From NCBI GenBank assembly GCA_934445015.1, contig CAKSDJ010000032.1:1-17752 (forward strand): a stretch of 17,752 bases of DNA, given 5' to 3'. The translations under genes were made by a program, and so were the position numbers. Under the pieces are notes generated by a model. The model was given only the letters and a program-made list of their open reading frames with translations. It made no database searches and was not told the origin of the DNA. This document shows positions 1-7,988 of this stretch, piece by piece; the first letter of the stretch is position 1; every line of letters begins with the position of its first letter. The DNA is from an uncultured Eubacteriales bacterium. Its GTDB lineage: Bacteria > Bacillota > Clostridia > Oscillospirales > Acutalibacteraceae.

Positions 1-1611
1 GCTTATACACTCGTCAAAATTAGAAGAACTTTTTGTATAACCTCCGTGGTTTTGCATTGTTACATTGAAAACAAAATAAGGTACAGATTTATCGCGGTTT
101 TCGTAATCATCGATAATAAGACCGTAATCGTAACTGTCACTTACATATTGCCTTATCAGCATATTTTTGCGGTCGGGGTAGTATGTGTCTATAAGTGACT
201 GCAAATAATCGGCGTCGCTTCCGTTCTGAATATAGTCGTTCAAAATAGAAACGTCAACAAAATTTTCAAGGCTTAAAAATGAATTAAAGCCGAAATTGTT
301 ATAAACCTTAACACGGTTCCAGCCGTTTGCGTAATACGGATGTATCGCAAGCGATGAATAACCCTGCGCCTCAAGGGTTGAAACAAGCGATGCAAGCGGA
401 TTTTTAACATAAAGCATATATGCGTTACTGCCGGATGGCAAAAACGCGGTCGAATGACCTGTGATAAACTCAAATTCGGTGTTGGATGTGCCTGCACCTA
501 TAACCGGAACATAAAGATTGCCTTTTATAGTGTTTTCGGTAAGGCTGTGCATAAACGGCATATAATCCTGATTGGTTGTAAATTCACCCAGTACGCTTAA
601 GTCCGACAAAGATTCGTTCATTATGCAAATTATATTAGGTTCTTTACCTGTGACCGGAATTTTGGTCTGCTCATCATTATCTTTGCTTACCGTACTTGAA
701 ACGTAATCGCCTACCGAGTTTGCGTCATATCCGCTCGGCTCAGACATATACAAATATTTGGTATTGCAAAAAAAGCTGAGTACAAATCCGTAGTTGCGGT
801 AGCCGCGCGACTGATTCCAGAAATCGGGGCGCACACCGGCGTCGGCAAATATCGAAGTAAAGTAAAACAAACCCATAATACAGGCGAAAAACGTACCCAT
901 AAATGTGCGTGATACTATTTTTGTAATTGTATTGTAAGCGGGAGTTTTGATTTTGATACCGAGTACAAGCATAAATGCAAAAAGCAATACGCCCGTTACC
1001 ATAGTATAAGTTAATGAGTAATTGTATGTGTTTGCTACATTTGCGGCGGTTGTAATGCTTAAAAAGTCCATAGGTATAAAAGGTGTGCCGCGGAACTCAA
1101 GTATATAGCAGTGTGCGAGTGCCAAACCGAAACATATAATGTTTACAACCAGAACAGATACGCGCAGACTGCCGCACAACGCAAAAATAAGAAAATAAAA
1201 CAGTAATATTACTATATAATTGCCCAAAAATCCCAGATATGTCATATCATAAATGAAAGTGTTGTTAAGGCACTCTGTCATAGTCATGGTTAAAACGGGC
1301 AATAAAAAAATTAACATTAAATGCCATATTTTATTAAACTTATTGTTCTTTATTTTTAAATTGTACGCAATAAACGCTCCTATAATCAATGGGGCAATAA
1401 GCGCAAAGGCAAGTAATAACCATTTTGCATTTATGGTAAGCGACGTAAATTTTTTGCTTTCGCATATAACAAAGATCAAAAGAACGGTCGCTATTGCGGA
1501 ACCCGTTATTCTTGACTTTTTGCTGCTGCAAATTTCAAATGTGTTTACAAAAAAATCTTTTATTTTATTACAAAAAGCCGAAGCTTTTTCGTTGACTTTT
1601 GAAATGTCCAT
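1..1611 (-). CDS. LTA synthase family protein (sulfatase fold), C-terminus beyond left edge
   Basis: Membrane-anchored phosphoglycerol transferase of the lipoteichoic acid synthase type. Such enzymes move glycerol phosphate from phosphatidylglycerol onto a growing polymer outside the cell. 537 codons are visible with no stop, so the gene runs off the left edge. Residues 1-260 hold about seven hydrophobic stretches (near 39-51, 63-83, 97-112, 128-147, 150-169, 204-219, 236-256). The extracellular catalytic domain starts near 325. NIICIMNESLSD places the metal-ligand Glu at 333, and GAGTSNTEFEF places the nucleophilic Thr at 375, matching the E...T arrangement of LtaS. HPYYANGWNR (His424) and TMQNHGGY near the cut end are also typical of the family. 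The later metal-binding Asp-His motif is not in view. The ATG at 1611 follows AAAGGAT at good spacing and has its own promoter. The exact polymer made cannot be read from sequence. Confidence 0.85.
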   Translation of the reverse strand, partial: MDISKVNEKASAFCNKIKDFFVNTFEICSSKKSRITGSAIATVLLIFVICESKKFTSLTINAKWLLLAFALIAPLIIGAFIAYNLKIKNNKFNKIWHLMLIFLLPVLTMTMTECLNNTFIYDMTYLGFLGNYIVILLFYFLIFALCGSLRVSVLVVNIICFGLALAHCYILEFRGTPFIPMDFLSITTAANVANTYNYSLTYTMVTGVLLFAFMLVLGIKIKTPAYNTITKIVSRTFMGTFFACIMGLFYFTSIFADAGVRPDFWNQSRGYRNYGFVLSFFCNTKYLYMSEPSGYDANSVGDYVSSTVSKDNDEQTKIPVTGKEPNIICIMNESLSDLSVLGEFTTNQDYMPFMHSLTENTIKGNLYVPVIGAGTSNTEFEFITGHSTAFLPSGSNAYMLYVKNPLASLVSTLEAQGYSSLAIHPYYANGWNRVKVYNNFGFNSFLSLENFVDVSILNDYIQNGSDADYLQSLIDTYYPDRKNMLIRQYVSDSYDYGLIIDDYENRDKSVPYFVFNVTMQNHGGYTKSSSNFDECIS

Positions 1612-1686
1612 TTTAATTATCCTTTCAAATAAAACGAAACTGTTTTACCGTTTCAGATTGATATTAAAACAAATATTAACTAATTT

Positions 1687-1714
1687 ATTATATCACTTTT
1701 TATAAAAAAAACAA
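1687..1714 (-). promoter_or_regulatory. Sigma-A-type promoter for the LTA-synthase-like gene
   Basis: On the minus strand, TTGTTT (1714-1709) and TATAAT (1692-1687) are separated by 16 bp. The -10 is preceded by TG one base upstream (TGA-TATAAT), an extended -10. This leaves a 5' untranslated region of about 70 nt before the ATG at 1611. Confidence 0.6.
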
Positions 1715-1744
1715 GATTCAATATATTAAGAAGTAATTAACATA

Positions 1745-1788
1745 ATAAAAAACGCTCTGTGCAAACGGTATACGTTTAAACACAGAGC
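1745..1788 (-). terminator. Intrinsic terminator of the ileS transcription unit
   Basis: GCTCTGTG (1754-1761) pairs perfectly with CACAGAGC (1781-1788). An inner AAACG/CGTTT pairing lengthens the hairpin. On the minus strand it is followed by a T-rich run (1753-1745). It lies just past the stop codon of the small membrane protein gene and separates the ileS unit from the LTA-synthase-like gene. The other side also has a short T run, but no plus-strand gene leads into it. Confidence 0.8.
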
Positions 1789-1806
1789 ATTTTTGGTGCT
1801 TTAAAA

Positions 1807-2151
1807 TTATTTATTTAAGGTTTTCAGAATTTCATTATTCTGTAAAAGAATATGGCCTATTCCGAACAGGGGAAAGAATACGCACGCTGCAATAACCGTA
1901 CCGAAAATTATCATCGCAAGACCCAAAGCCATCGAAAAGGCGGTCTTTGAAAACAGGATAAATGCTGCGACAAGACTTAATATAATTATTGCAAACGCTA
2001 CAACAAATGCGATAATTTTAATTATATTACCGAGATTTTTATATAAGCCTTCGGTGTATGCCATTACGGGATTTCTTCTTGCCCTGAACTCTTTAGAGGT
2101 AGAACTGATATCCTCAATAGTGTTGTTAAAATTTGCATTGTTTTCAGACAT
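1807..2151 (-). CDS. Small two-helix membrane protein downstream of ileS
   Basis: 114 residues with no family I recognise. Residues 1-40 are polar and rich in Asn and Ser, with a basic stretch (EFRARRNP) near 21-28. Two hydrophobic helices follow, about 43-67 and 72-96, then a short polar tail ending in LNK. It begins 22 nt after the ileS stop codon, with a clear AAGGAG eight bases before the ATG, and is followed directly by the unit's terminator. It should therefore be co-transcribed with ileS and share its T-box control. The context does not reveal a role. A link to tRNA synthetase function is not implied, because such tail genes are often passengers. The good ribosome binding site and uninterrupted frame make it a convincing real gene. 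Confidence 0.8.
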   Translation of the reverse strand: MSENNANFNNTIEDISSTSKEFRARRNPVMAYTEGLYKNLGNIIKIIAFVVAFAIIILSLVAAFILFSKTAFSMALGLAMIIFGTVIAACVFFPLFGIGHILLQNNEILKTLNK

Positions 2152-2173
2152 AGTGCATTCTCCTTAATAAATA

Positions 2174-5100
2174 TTATACGCGTGCCACACCTATGATGAG
2201 GGCTTCGCCGTTTATATCCCATTCTTTAGAATAGCCGTTAACGCAGCCGGCTTTTATTGAATCTGCCAAAGTATCAGACGCAATGTCTGCCGACATTTTT
2301 TCAATGATCTCAATTGCACGGTCACTGCCGTTTACGGTTACGTTTATATGGTCAACAACGTTAAATCCTGCCTCTTTGCGCATAGTTTGTATTTTACTTA
2401 CTATTTCGCGGGCAAAACCCTCTTCAATAAGATCATCGGTAAGGGTCGTGTCAAGTGCAACGGTTATTCCGCGGTCGCTTACCGTGTAAAAACCTTCGCG
2501 CTGTTTTGCTTCAATAAGCAAATCTTCGGCAGAAAGGTGAACATCACCCGACGTAAGATTTAAAACTATTTCACCGTTTTTGTCAAGTTCGGCCTTTGCC
2601 TTGTTACCGTCAAGTTCCGAAAGTGCCGCGCGTATTTCGCCGAGCTGTTTGCCGTACTTCGGACCTACTGTTTTAAGCTGCGGTTTAAACAGATATGAAA
2701 CAAAGTTATCAACTTCATTTGTAAAGCAAACGTTTTTGATGTTGAGTTCATCTTTAATTATGTCGGCAAAATAACTGTCAAGCGACAAATCGCATTTAAC
2801 GTACATTGTTGCAAGGGGTTGGCGGTTCTTTATTGCCGAACCGTTACGCGCACTGCGGCCCAGAACCACAATTTCAAGTACGCTTTCCATATTTTGCTCA
2901 AGCGTTTTGTCAATTGCGTTTTCATCCACTTTGGGGAAATCGCAAAGGTGTATGCTTTCAGGTGCGCTTTTATCAACGTTGCGGACAAGGTTCTGATAAA
3001 TGCTTTCAGCCATAAACGGAATCATCGGAGCAGCCGTTTTGGCGGTGGTGACAAGTGCGTTATAAAGAACCAGATAAGCGGTCTCTTTGTCGGGGGTCAT
3101 ACCCTGAACCCAATAACGCTCTCTGCCGCGGCGTACATACCAGTTGCTCATTTCATCAACAAAATCCTGCAAAGCACGGGCGGCTTCCGGTATGCGATAA
3201 GCCGAAAGATTTTCGTCAACCGCCTTTACCATTGAATTGAGTTTCGAAATAAGCCATTTATCCATAACCGTAAGATTATTCGGGTCAAGGGTGTGCTTGG
3301 TCGGGTCAAACTCATCAATGTTGGCATAAAGCACGTAAAAGGCATAGGTGTTCCAAAGGGTACCCATAAATTTGCGCTGACCCTCAACTACCGCTTTGCC
3401 GTGAAAACGGTTTGGCAGCCACGGTGCAGAGTTTGTATAAAAATACCAGCGTATTGCATCGGCACCGTAACTTTCAAGAGCGTCAAACGGGTCAACCGCG
3501 TTGCCCTTGGATTTAGACATTTTCTGACCGTTTTCATCCTGTACGTGACCTAAAACAATAACATTTTTAAACGGTGCCTTGTTAAATATAAGCGTAGATA
3601 TCGCCATAAGCGAGTAGAACCAACCGCGTGTCTGGTCAACCGCTTCGGATATAAAATCGGCAGGGAACTGCGATTCAAACAGTTCTTTGTTTTCAAACGG
3701 ATAATGATGTTGTGCAAACGGCATTGAGCCTGAGTCAAACCAACAGTCAATAACCTCGGGTACGCGGTGCATTTGTTTTCCGCAATGGGGGCATTTAATA
3801 GTAACCGCGTCAATGTAGGGCCTGTGCAGTTCTATATCGTCTGGGCAGTTGTCTGACATTGATTTCAGTTCTTCAATGCTGCCTATTGAATGCAGATGAC
3901 CGCATTCGCAGGTCCATATATTAAGCGGTGTACCCCAATACCTGTTACGCGAGATACCCCAATCCTGAACGTTTTTGAGCCAGTCACCGAAACGGCCTTT
4001 GCCTATACTTTCGGGAATCCAGTTAACGGTATCGTTGTTGCGTATAAGGTCGTCTTTAACATTGGTCATTTTTATGAACCACGACTCACGCGCGTAGTAG
4101 ATAAGCGGAGTATCACAGCGCCAGCAATGCGGATAGTCATGTTCAAATTTAGGTGCGTCAAAAAGCAAGCCTTTTTTGTCAAGGTCGGCAAGTACCAACG
4201 GGTCGGCTTCTTTTACAAATTTACCGGCGTAGTCGGTTTCGGCTGTCATATTACCGTTGCCGTCTACCAACTGAACAAACGGCAGGTCGTATCTTCTGCC
4301 TACGCGTGCGTCGTCTTCACCGAAAGCCGGCGCGCAGTGAACAATACCTGTACCGTCGGTCATGGTAACATAGCCGTCGCACATTACAAAGTATGCTTTT
4401 TTGTTCTGTTTTTCGCAGATCGGTTTTGCACAGTCAAAAAGCGGCTCATACTCTTTGTATTCAAGTTCCGAACCCTTGTATTTTTCAATTATTTCATAGG
4501 CAGGTTTTTCTTCGGTTGCCAGTTTGCCCAAAACTTTGTCAAGCAGCGCATCAGCCATATAGTATGTGTAACCGTCGGCTGCATTGACTTTGCAATACGT
4601 TTCATCGGGGTTAACGCAAAGCGCCACGTTTGACGGCAGCGTCCACGGAGTAGTGGTCCACGCAAGAAAATATGCGTCTTCACCCACTGCTTTAAATCTG
4701 ACAACGGCGCTGCGTTCTTTTACCGATTTATAACCCTGTGCCACTTCATGTGAAGAAAGCGGAGTTCCGCAGCGTGGGCAATAAGGCACTATTTTAAAGC
4801 CCTTGTAAAGCAGACCTTTATCAAAAATCTTTTTAAGAGCCCACCATTCGGATTCAATAAAGTTATTATCGTAAGTTACGTACGGGTTATCCATATCAGC
4901 CCAAAAGCCAACGGTTTTTGAAAAGTCCTCCCACATACCTTTATACTTCCACACGCTTTCTTTGCAGTGGTCAATAAAAGGTTCAAGGCCGTATTTTTCA
5001 ATCTGTTCCTTACCGTCAAGACCCAAAAGTTTTTCAACTTCAAGTTCAACCGGCAGACCGTGGGTATCCCAACCGGCCTTACGCGGAACCATATAGCCTT

Positions 5101-5323
5101 TCATTGTGCGGTAACGCGGAATCATATCTTTTATAACACGGGTAAGCACGTGACCTATATGCGGCTTGCCGTTTGCGGTAGGCGGACCGTCATAAAAAAC
5201 ATAAGGCTCGCCTTTTGCGCGCGTGTCGATACTTTTTTCAAAAATTTTGTTTTCATCCCAAAATTGCTTAATTTTTTTCTCTTGCTCTACAAAATTAAGG
5301 TTAGGAGAAATGCTGTCATACAT
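2174..5323 (-). CDS. ileS: Isoleucyl-tRNA synthetase, type 2
   Basis: Charges tRNA-Ile with isoleucine in the cytoplasm using ATP. 1049 residues, full length for the longer type-2 (eukaryote-like) IleRS group. The class I signature HIGH is at residues 55-58 within PPTANGKPHIGHVLTR, and KMSKS is at 601-605. The connective (editing) region between them contains paired cysteines (CPRCG near 183, CWRCD, CECG, CPHCG), consistent with zinc-ribbon inserts. The tRNA-binding domain after about 690 includes the expected WYVRRGRERYW stretch. The N-terminus (QEKKIKQFWDENKIFEKS) fits type 2 rather than the type-1 E. coli form. The ATG at 5323 is preceded by AAAGGAT at good spacing. Transcription starts from a promoter about 300 nt upstream and passes through a T-box leader with an Ile codon specifier. 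Type-2 enzymes are known to be less sensitive to mupirocin; sensitivity here is inference. Confidence 0.97.
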   Translation of the reverse strand: MYDSISPNLNFVEQEKKIKQFWDENKIFEKSIDTRAKGEPYVFYDGPPTANGKPHIGHVLTRVIKDMIPRYRTMKGYMVPRKAGWDTHGLPVELEVEKLLGLDGKEQIEKYGLEPFIDHCKESVWKYKGMWEDFSKTVGFWADMDNPYVTYDNNFIESEWWALKKIFDKGLLYKGFKIVPYCPRCGTPLSSHEVAQGYKSVKERSAVVRFKAVGEDAYFLAWTTTPWTLPSNVALCVNPDETYCKVNAADGYTYYMADALLDKVLGKLATEEKPAYEIIEKYKGSELEYKEYEPLFDCAKPICEKQNKKAYFVMCDGYVTMTDGTGIVHCAPAFGEDDARVGRRYDLPFVQLVDGNGNMTAETDYAGKFVKEADPLVLADLDKKGLLFDAPKFEHDYPHCWRCDTPLIYYARESWFIKMTNVKDDLIRNNDTVNWIPESIGKGRFGDWLKNVQDWGISRNRYWGTPLNIWTCECGHLHSIGSIEELKSMSDNCPDDIELHRPYIDAVTIKCPHCGKQMHRVPEVIDCWFDSGSMPFAQHHYPFENKELFESQFPADFISEAVDQTRGWFYSLMAISTLIFNKAPFKNVIVLGHVQDENGQKMSKSKGNAVDPFDALESYGADAIRWYFYTNSAPWLPNRFHGKAVVEGQRKFMGTLWNTYAFYVLYANIDEFDPTKHTLDPNNLTVMDKWLISKLNSMVKAVDENLSAYRIPEAARALQDFVDEMSNWYVRRGRERYWVQGMTPDKETAYLVLYNALVTTAKTAAPMIPFMAESIYQNLVRNVDKSAPESIHLCDFPKVDENAIDKTLEQNMESVLEIVVLGRSARNGSAIKNRQPLATMYVKCDLSLDSYFADIIKDELNIKNVCFTNEVDNFVSYLFKPQLKTVGPKYGKQLGEIRAALSELDGNKAKAELDKNGEIVLNLTSGDVHLSAEDLLIEAKQREGFYTVSDRGITVALDTTLTDDLIEEGFAREIVSKIQTMRKEAGFNVVDHINVTVNGSDRAIEIIEKMSADIASDTLADSIKAGCVNGYSKEWDINGEALIIGVARV

Positions 5324-5369
5324 TTTAAAAACAATCCTTTCAAATTTAATAATCGGATTTATTCGGATT

Positions 5370-5400
5370 AAAAAATCCCCGTCCTAAATAGGACAGGGAT
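5370..5400 (-). terminator. T-box attenuator terminator before ileS
   Basis: On the minus strand ATCCCTGTCC (5400-5391) pairs with GGACGGGGAT (5384-5375) around a six-base loop, with one G-U pair, followed by a T run (5374-5370). It sits 47 nt before the ileS start, just after the T-box sequence. It is the off-state hairpin of the riboswitch. Confidence 0.9.
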
Positions 5401-5612
5401 GAAAAACTCATCGCGTGTTAAACCACCTATTTGAACGGACATACATCCGCGCTCCCGATAACGGCGGAGATAACCGTCAAACGCTAATCGGCAAACGCTT
5501 TTCACGCAGAGGCTCAAAAGTGATATTCACGCGTTTTTTACCGCCGGCCTTTCACCGCCGCCGACTCGCTTTGGGTAAATTGTAAGCGCGCTACTGTCTT
5601 TGTCACAGCTTT
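5370..5612 (-). promoter_or_regulatory. T-box riboswitch (tRNA-Ile specific) of ileS
   Basis: Leader RNA that senses uncharged tRNA-Ile and permits ileS transcription when it is abundant. Read on the minus strand, the stem I landmarks are in order: AGTA (5595-5592) and GAA with the specifier loop GTGAATATCA (5530-5521). The specifier is ATC (5524-5522), an Ile codon, followed by the usual A. Between them lies a GC-rich distal region (GAGTCGGCGGCGG). The T-box element AGGTGGTTTAACACGCG is at 5428-5412; its TGGT (5425-5422) can pair with the ACCA end of tRNA-Ile. An intrinsic terminator follows at once. The 3' half of the T-box bulge is longer than the common TGGTACCGCG form. The outer limits are approximate. 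Identity as a T-box is firm; the detailed secondary structure was not folded. Confidence 0.92.
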
Positions 5613-5622
5613 TATTAAAACA

Positions 5623-5651
5623 ATATTACCACAGCCGGCAAAAAAAATCAA
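5623..5651 (-). promoter_or_regulatory. Sigma-A-type promoter of the T-box/ileS unit
   Basis: TTGATT (5651-5646) and TAATAT (5628-5623) on the minus strand are separated by 17 bp. Transcription would start near 5616, a few bases before stem I of the T-box. In the rest of the divergent gap (5652-5713) I see only AT-rich DNA and no convincing promoter for ypeB. Confidence 0.7.
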
Positions 5652-5726
5652 TAGAAAACTGATTAAAAAGCATTATTACGGAAAAAATAGTAAACAGGTA
5701 TATTTTGACAGTTAAGGAGTATATAT

Positions 5727-7055
5727 ATGTTAAGCAAAAGAACGGTTGTAAAAATAGTATCATTTTTGTGTGCGGCAGTGTTTTCCGCAATGGGTTTTGC
5801 TTTTAAAGAACGTGCCGAAAAGCACAGATATTTGACTATGATCGAAAATCAGTATACAAGTTCTTTTGAACAGCTCGACAGCAGTCTTAATAATATAACC
5901 GATTCGCTTGAAAAGGTGATCTATGTTTCATCGGCAAAAAAAATGAGCGCCCTTTCGGCAGAAATTTTCAGCGAATCGGAACTCGCAAAAACCGCTCTTT
6001 CGAGTCTGCCTGCCGCAGAGGGTAATCTTTCTACAATTTATCGGTTTTTATCGCAGGTGGGCAACTATGCGCTTGCGGTTTCAAAAAATATAACCGATGA
6101 AAATTCTGTTACCGACGCTCAGCGCGAGCAATTAAAGGTGCTTCGCGATACCGCAAAAACCGTGTCGCAGGTCATAAGCGACTCAAACATAGAGTACAAC
6201 ACGCCCGAAAAATGGGCAGAGTCGGTAGAAAACAAACTGAACGGCAGCATAAACGGCGAATCGCTTGCAAATTCGCTTACCGAGTTAGAGGAAAATCTTT
6301 CAGACTATCCAACACTTATATATGACGGCCCGTATTCGGACCATATTTTAACCAAAGAGCCGCTTATGACGACAAACGCAACGGTTTTTTCCGAAAATGA
6401 GGCACTTGCCGTCGCACAGGAAACCGTTGGCAAAAATTCGCAGATAAAGTTTGAGGGGATGCAAAAAGGCAGGATAGAGTGTTACCGTTTTGCCGACAAC
6501 AACGTAAATGTTGCCGTAAGCAAAAGGGGCGGATATGTCGTATATATGCGAAAAAACCGCACCGTGGGCGAAAATCTGCTTTCATACGATCAGGCGCTTA
6601 CAAAAGCGAAAAAATTTTTAGAAGATATGAAAATCGCAAACGTAACAGACACATATTATTACACAGATGAGGGCGTTTGCGTAATAAACTTTGCGTATCT
6701 TGACGGGCAGACTATTTGTTATACCGACCTTATCAAAGTAGGCGTTGCCATGGATACCGGCGAAATAATGCTGCTTGAAACCGAAGGGTATTTAACAAAT
6801 CATACCGACCGTGCGTTTCAGGTGCCTGAATATACTTCGGATGAGGCAATGCAAAAAATAAACAGCGACCTTGAAGTTGAAAAAACCTCGATTACGCTTA
6901 TTCCTACCGACGGCGGCGGAGAAGTGCGCTGTTACGAATTTTTATGCCGCAGCGAATCCGGCGGCGAAATACTTGTGTATATAAATACCTCCACTTTGGA
7001 AGAAGAACAAATATATATATTGCTTAAAACCGACGGCGGCACGTTGGTTAAATAA
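5727..7055 (+). CDS. ypeB: Spore germination protein YpeB (PepSY domains)
   Basis: In Bacillus, YpeB sits at the spore inner membrane and is needed for the cortex-lytic enzyme SleB to be placed and kept inactive until germination. This 442-residue protein matches YpeB in length and plan. A single N-terminal membrane segment (about 8-24, VKIVSFLCAAVFSAMGFAF) is followed by a long helical region (about 30-200) rich in Ser, Glu and Leu. Then come three PepSY-like repeats, starting near 222 (SENEALAVAQETVG), 288 (SYDQALTKAKKFLEDM) and 372 (TSDEAMQKINSDLEV). The ATG at 5727 has AAGGAG seven bases upstream. The usual partner gene sleB is not adjacent: upstream is the divergent ileS leader and downstream is a ZIP transporter. 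It strongly suggests a spore former. No clear sporulation-type promoter could be read. Confidence 0.88.
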   Translation: MLSKRTVVKIVSFLCAAVFSAMGFAFKERAEKHRYLTMIENQYTSSFEQLDSSLNNITDSLEKVIYVSSAKKMSALSAEIFSESELAKTALSSLPAAEGNLSTIYRFLSQVGNYALAVSKNITDENSVTDAQREQLKVLRDTAKTVSQVISDSNIEYNTPEKWAESVENKLNGSINGESLANSLTELEENLSDYPTLIYDGPYSDHILTKEPLMTTNATVFSENEALAVAQETVGKNSQIKFEGMQKGRIECYRFADNNVNVAVSKRGGYVVYMRKNRTVGENLLSYDQALTKAKKFLEDMKIANVTDTYYYTDEGVCVINFAYLDGQTICYTDLIKVGVAMDTGEIMLLETEGYLTNHTDRAFQVPEYTSDEAMQKINSDLEVEKTSITLIPTDGGGEVRCYEFLCRSESGGEILVYINTSTLEEEQIYILLKTDGGTLVK

Positions 7056-7136
7056 AGTTTAAAATCTTTATGCAAAACCGATAGACCTTCGTTTTAGGAC
7101 GTTAAAACAAAATTCATTTTTAATGCAGGGTATGTT

Positions 7137-7886
7137 ATGGAGATTGTTTTGCTTACTGCCGTAGGTGTGGGTTCCGCTACCGTGTTCGGTGCAATCATAG
7201 GCTTTATTTTTAAAAAAATCACGCATAGATTTTCAGACGCGGTTTTGTCATTTGCGGCAGGCGTAATGCTTGCGGCGGCAATTTTGGGGCTTATATTGCC
7301 GTCAATAGACTACGGCGGCAAATACGGCGTCTTTGTTACCTCATTCGGCATATTTGCAGGTGCCTTGTGCATTAACTTTATGGATATGGTTATACCTCAC
7401 CTGCACAAAATTTCAGCCGCCGACAAAAAAACGCGTAATAATGCCGACTTAAATAAGGTGATGCTGTTTGTAACGGCAATCGCCATACATAATTTGCCCG
7501 AGGGCATAGTGGCAGGCATAGGTTTCGGGTCGGGTAATACTTTAAACGCATTGTTTATAGCAGGCGGCATCGCTTTGCAGAACATACCCGAGGGTATGGT
7601 AATTATAGCACCTATGCTCGCAGCAGGCGTAAGTCCGCAAAAAACATTTGTTATAGCCCTTGTTACGGGGCTTATTGAAGTTGCAGGCACATTTATAGGT
7701 TATTTTGCGGTAAGCCTTGCAAACGCCGTGCTGCCGGTGTCGCTTGCCTTTGCAGGCGGCACAATGCTTTATGTTATAAGCGATGAAATGATACCCGAGA
7801 CCCACTCTAACGGCAGTGAGCGCAGTGCGACCTATGCGCTGCTTGTCGGCTTTTGTGTAATGCTTATAACCGACGCTTTGATTTAA
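7137..7886 (+). CDS. ZIP family metal transporter (GufA/ZupT-like)
   Basis: Inner-membrane importer for divalent metals such as zinc, iron or manganese; the metal cannot be told from sequence. 249 residues with eight predicted membrane helices, the normal ZIP topology. The metal-site motifs are in place: HNLPEG at 118-123 in helix IV and QNIPEG at 148-153 in helix V, the His-to-Gln form seen in GufA-like members. Further acidic and His residues occur at ISDEMIPETH (214-223). The loop between helices III and IV is short and holds His88 and His90 (PHLHK). The ATG at 7137 has a modest AGGG six bases upstream. The 81-nt gap after ypeB shows no terminator, so read-through from ypeB is possible. 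A 6-bp inverted repeat at 7091-7108 is the only possible control site I see. Confidence 0.9.
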   Translation: MEIVLLTAVGVGSATVFGAIIGFIFKKITHRFSDAVLSFAAGVMLAAAILGLILPSIDYGGKYGVFVTSFGIFAGALCINFMDMVIPHLHKISAADKKTRNNADLNKVMLFVTAIAIHNLPEGIVAGIGFGSGNTLNALFIAGGIALQNIPEGMVIIAPMLAAGVSPQKTFVIALVTGLIEVAGTFIGYFAVSLANAVLPVSLAFAGGTMLYVISDEMIPETHSNGSERSATYALLVGFCVMLITDALI

Positions 7887-7942
7887 AGGTCAAATTAAAT
7901 TTATTATTTTGGATAAGTTGCTTTATGCCGGAATTGTCTAAT

Positions 7943-7985
7943 AAAAAAACGACCATAAGATTTATTTTTTACGGTCGTTTTTTTT
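7943..7985. terminator. Two-way intrinsic terminator between the ZIP and SGNH genes
   Basis: AAAAAAACGACC (7943-7954) pairs with GGTCGTTTTTTT (7973-7985) around an AT-rich loop. There are T runs on both strands, so it can end the plus-strand ypeB/ZIP transcript and the convergent minus-strand hydrolase gene, whose stop codon is at 7991-7989. Confidence 0.85.
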
Positions 7986-7988
7986 ATT

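Noticed and set aside
3890..4633. A 247-codon open frame on the plus strand, antisense to ileS.
   Set aside because: It lies wholly inside the well-supported ileS gene, has no ribosome binding site or domain, and mirrors the codon pattern of the sense strand.
5656..5700. A possible sporulation (sigma-G-like) promoter for ypeB, TCAATA then CATTATTA 17 bp later.
   Set aside because: Both boxes miss key bases of the consensus I know and the region is very AT-rich, so the match is not better than chance.
5705..5710. TTGACA just before ypeB, resembling a perfect -35 box.
   Set aside because: It is only 17 nt from the ATG, so no -10 and start site could fit before the ribosome binding site.
7091..7108. 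GTTTTA-N6-TAAAAC inverted repeat before the ZIP transporter gene, considered as a metal-regulator operator.
   Set aside because: Six-base AT-rich arms are expected by chance here, no known Zur, Fur or MntR pattern fits, and no promoter is visible beside it.
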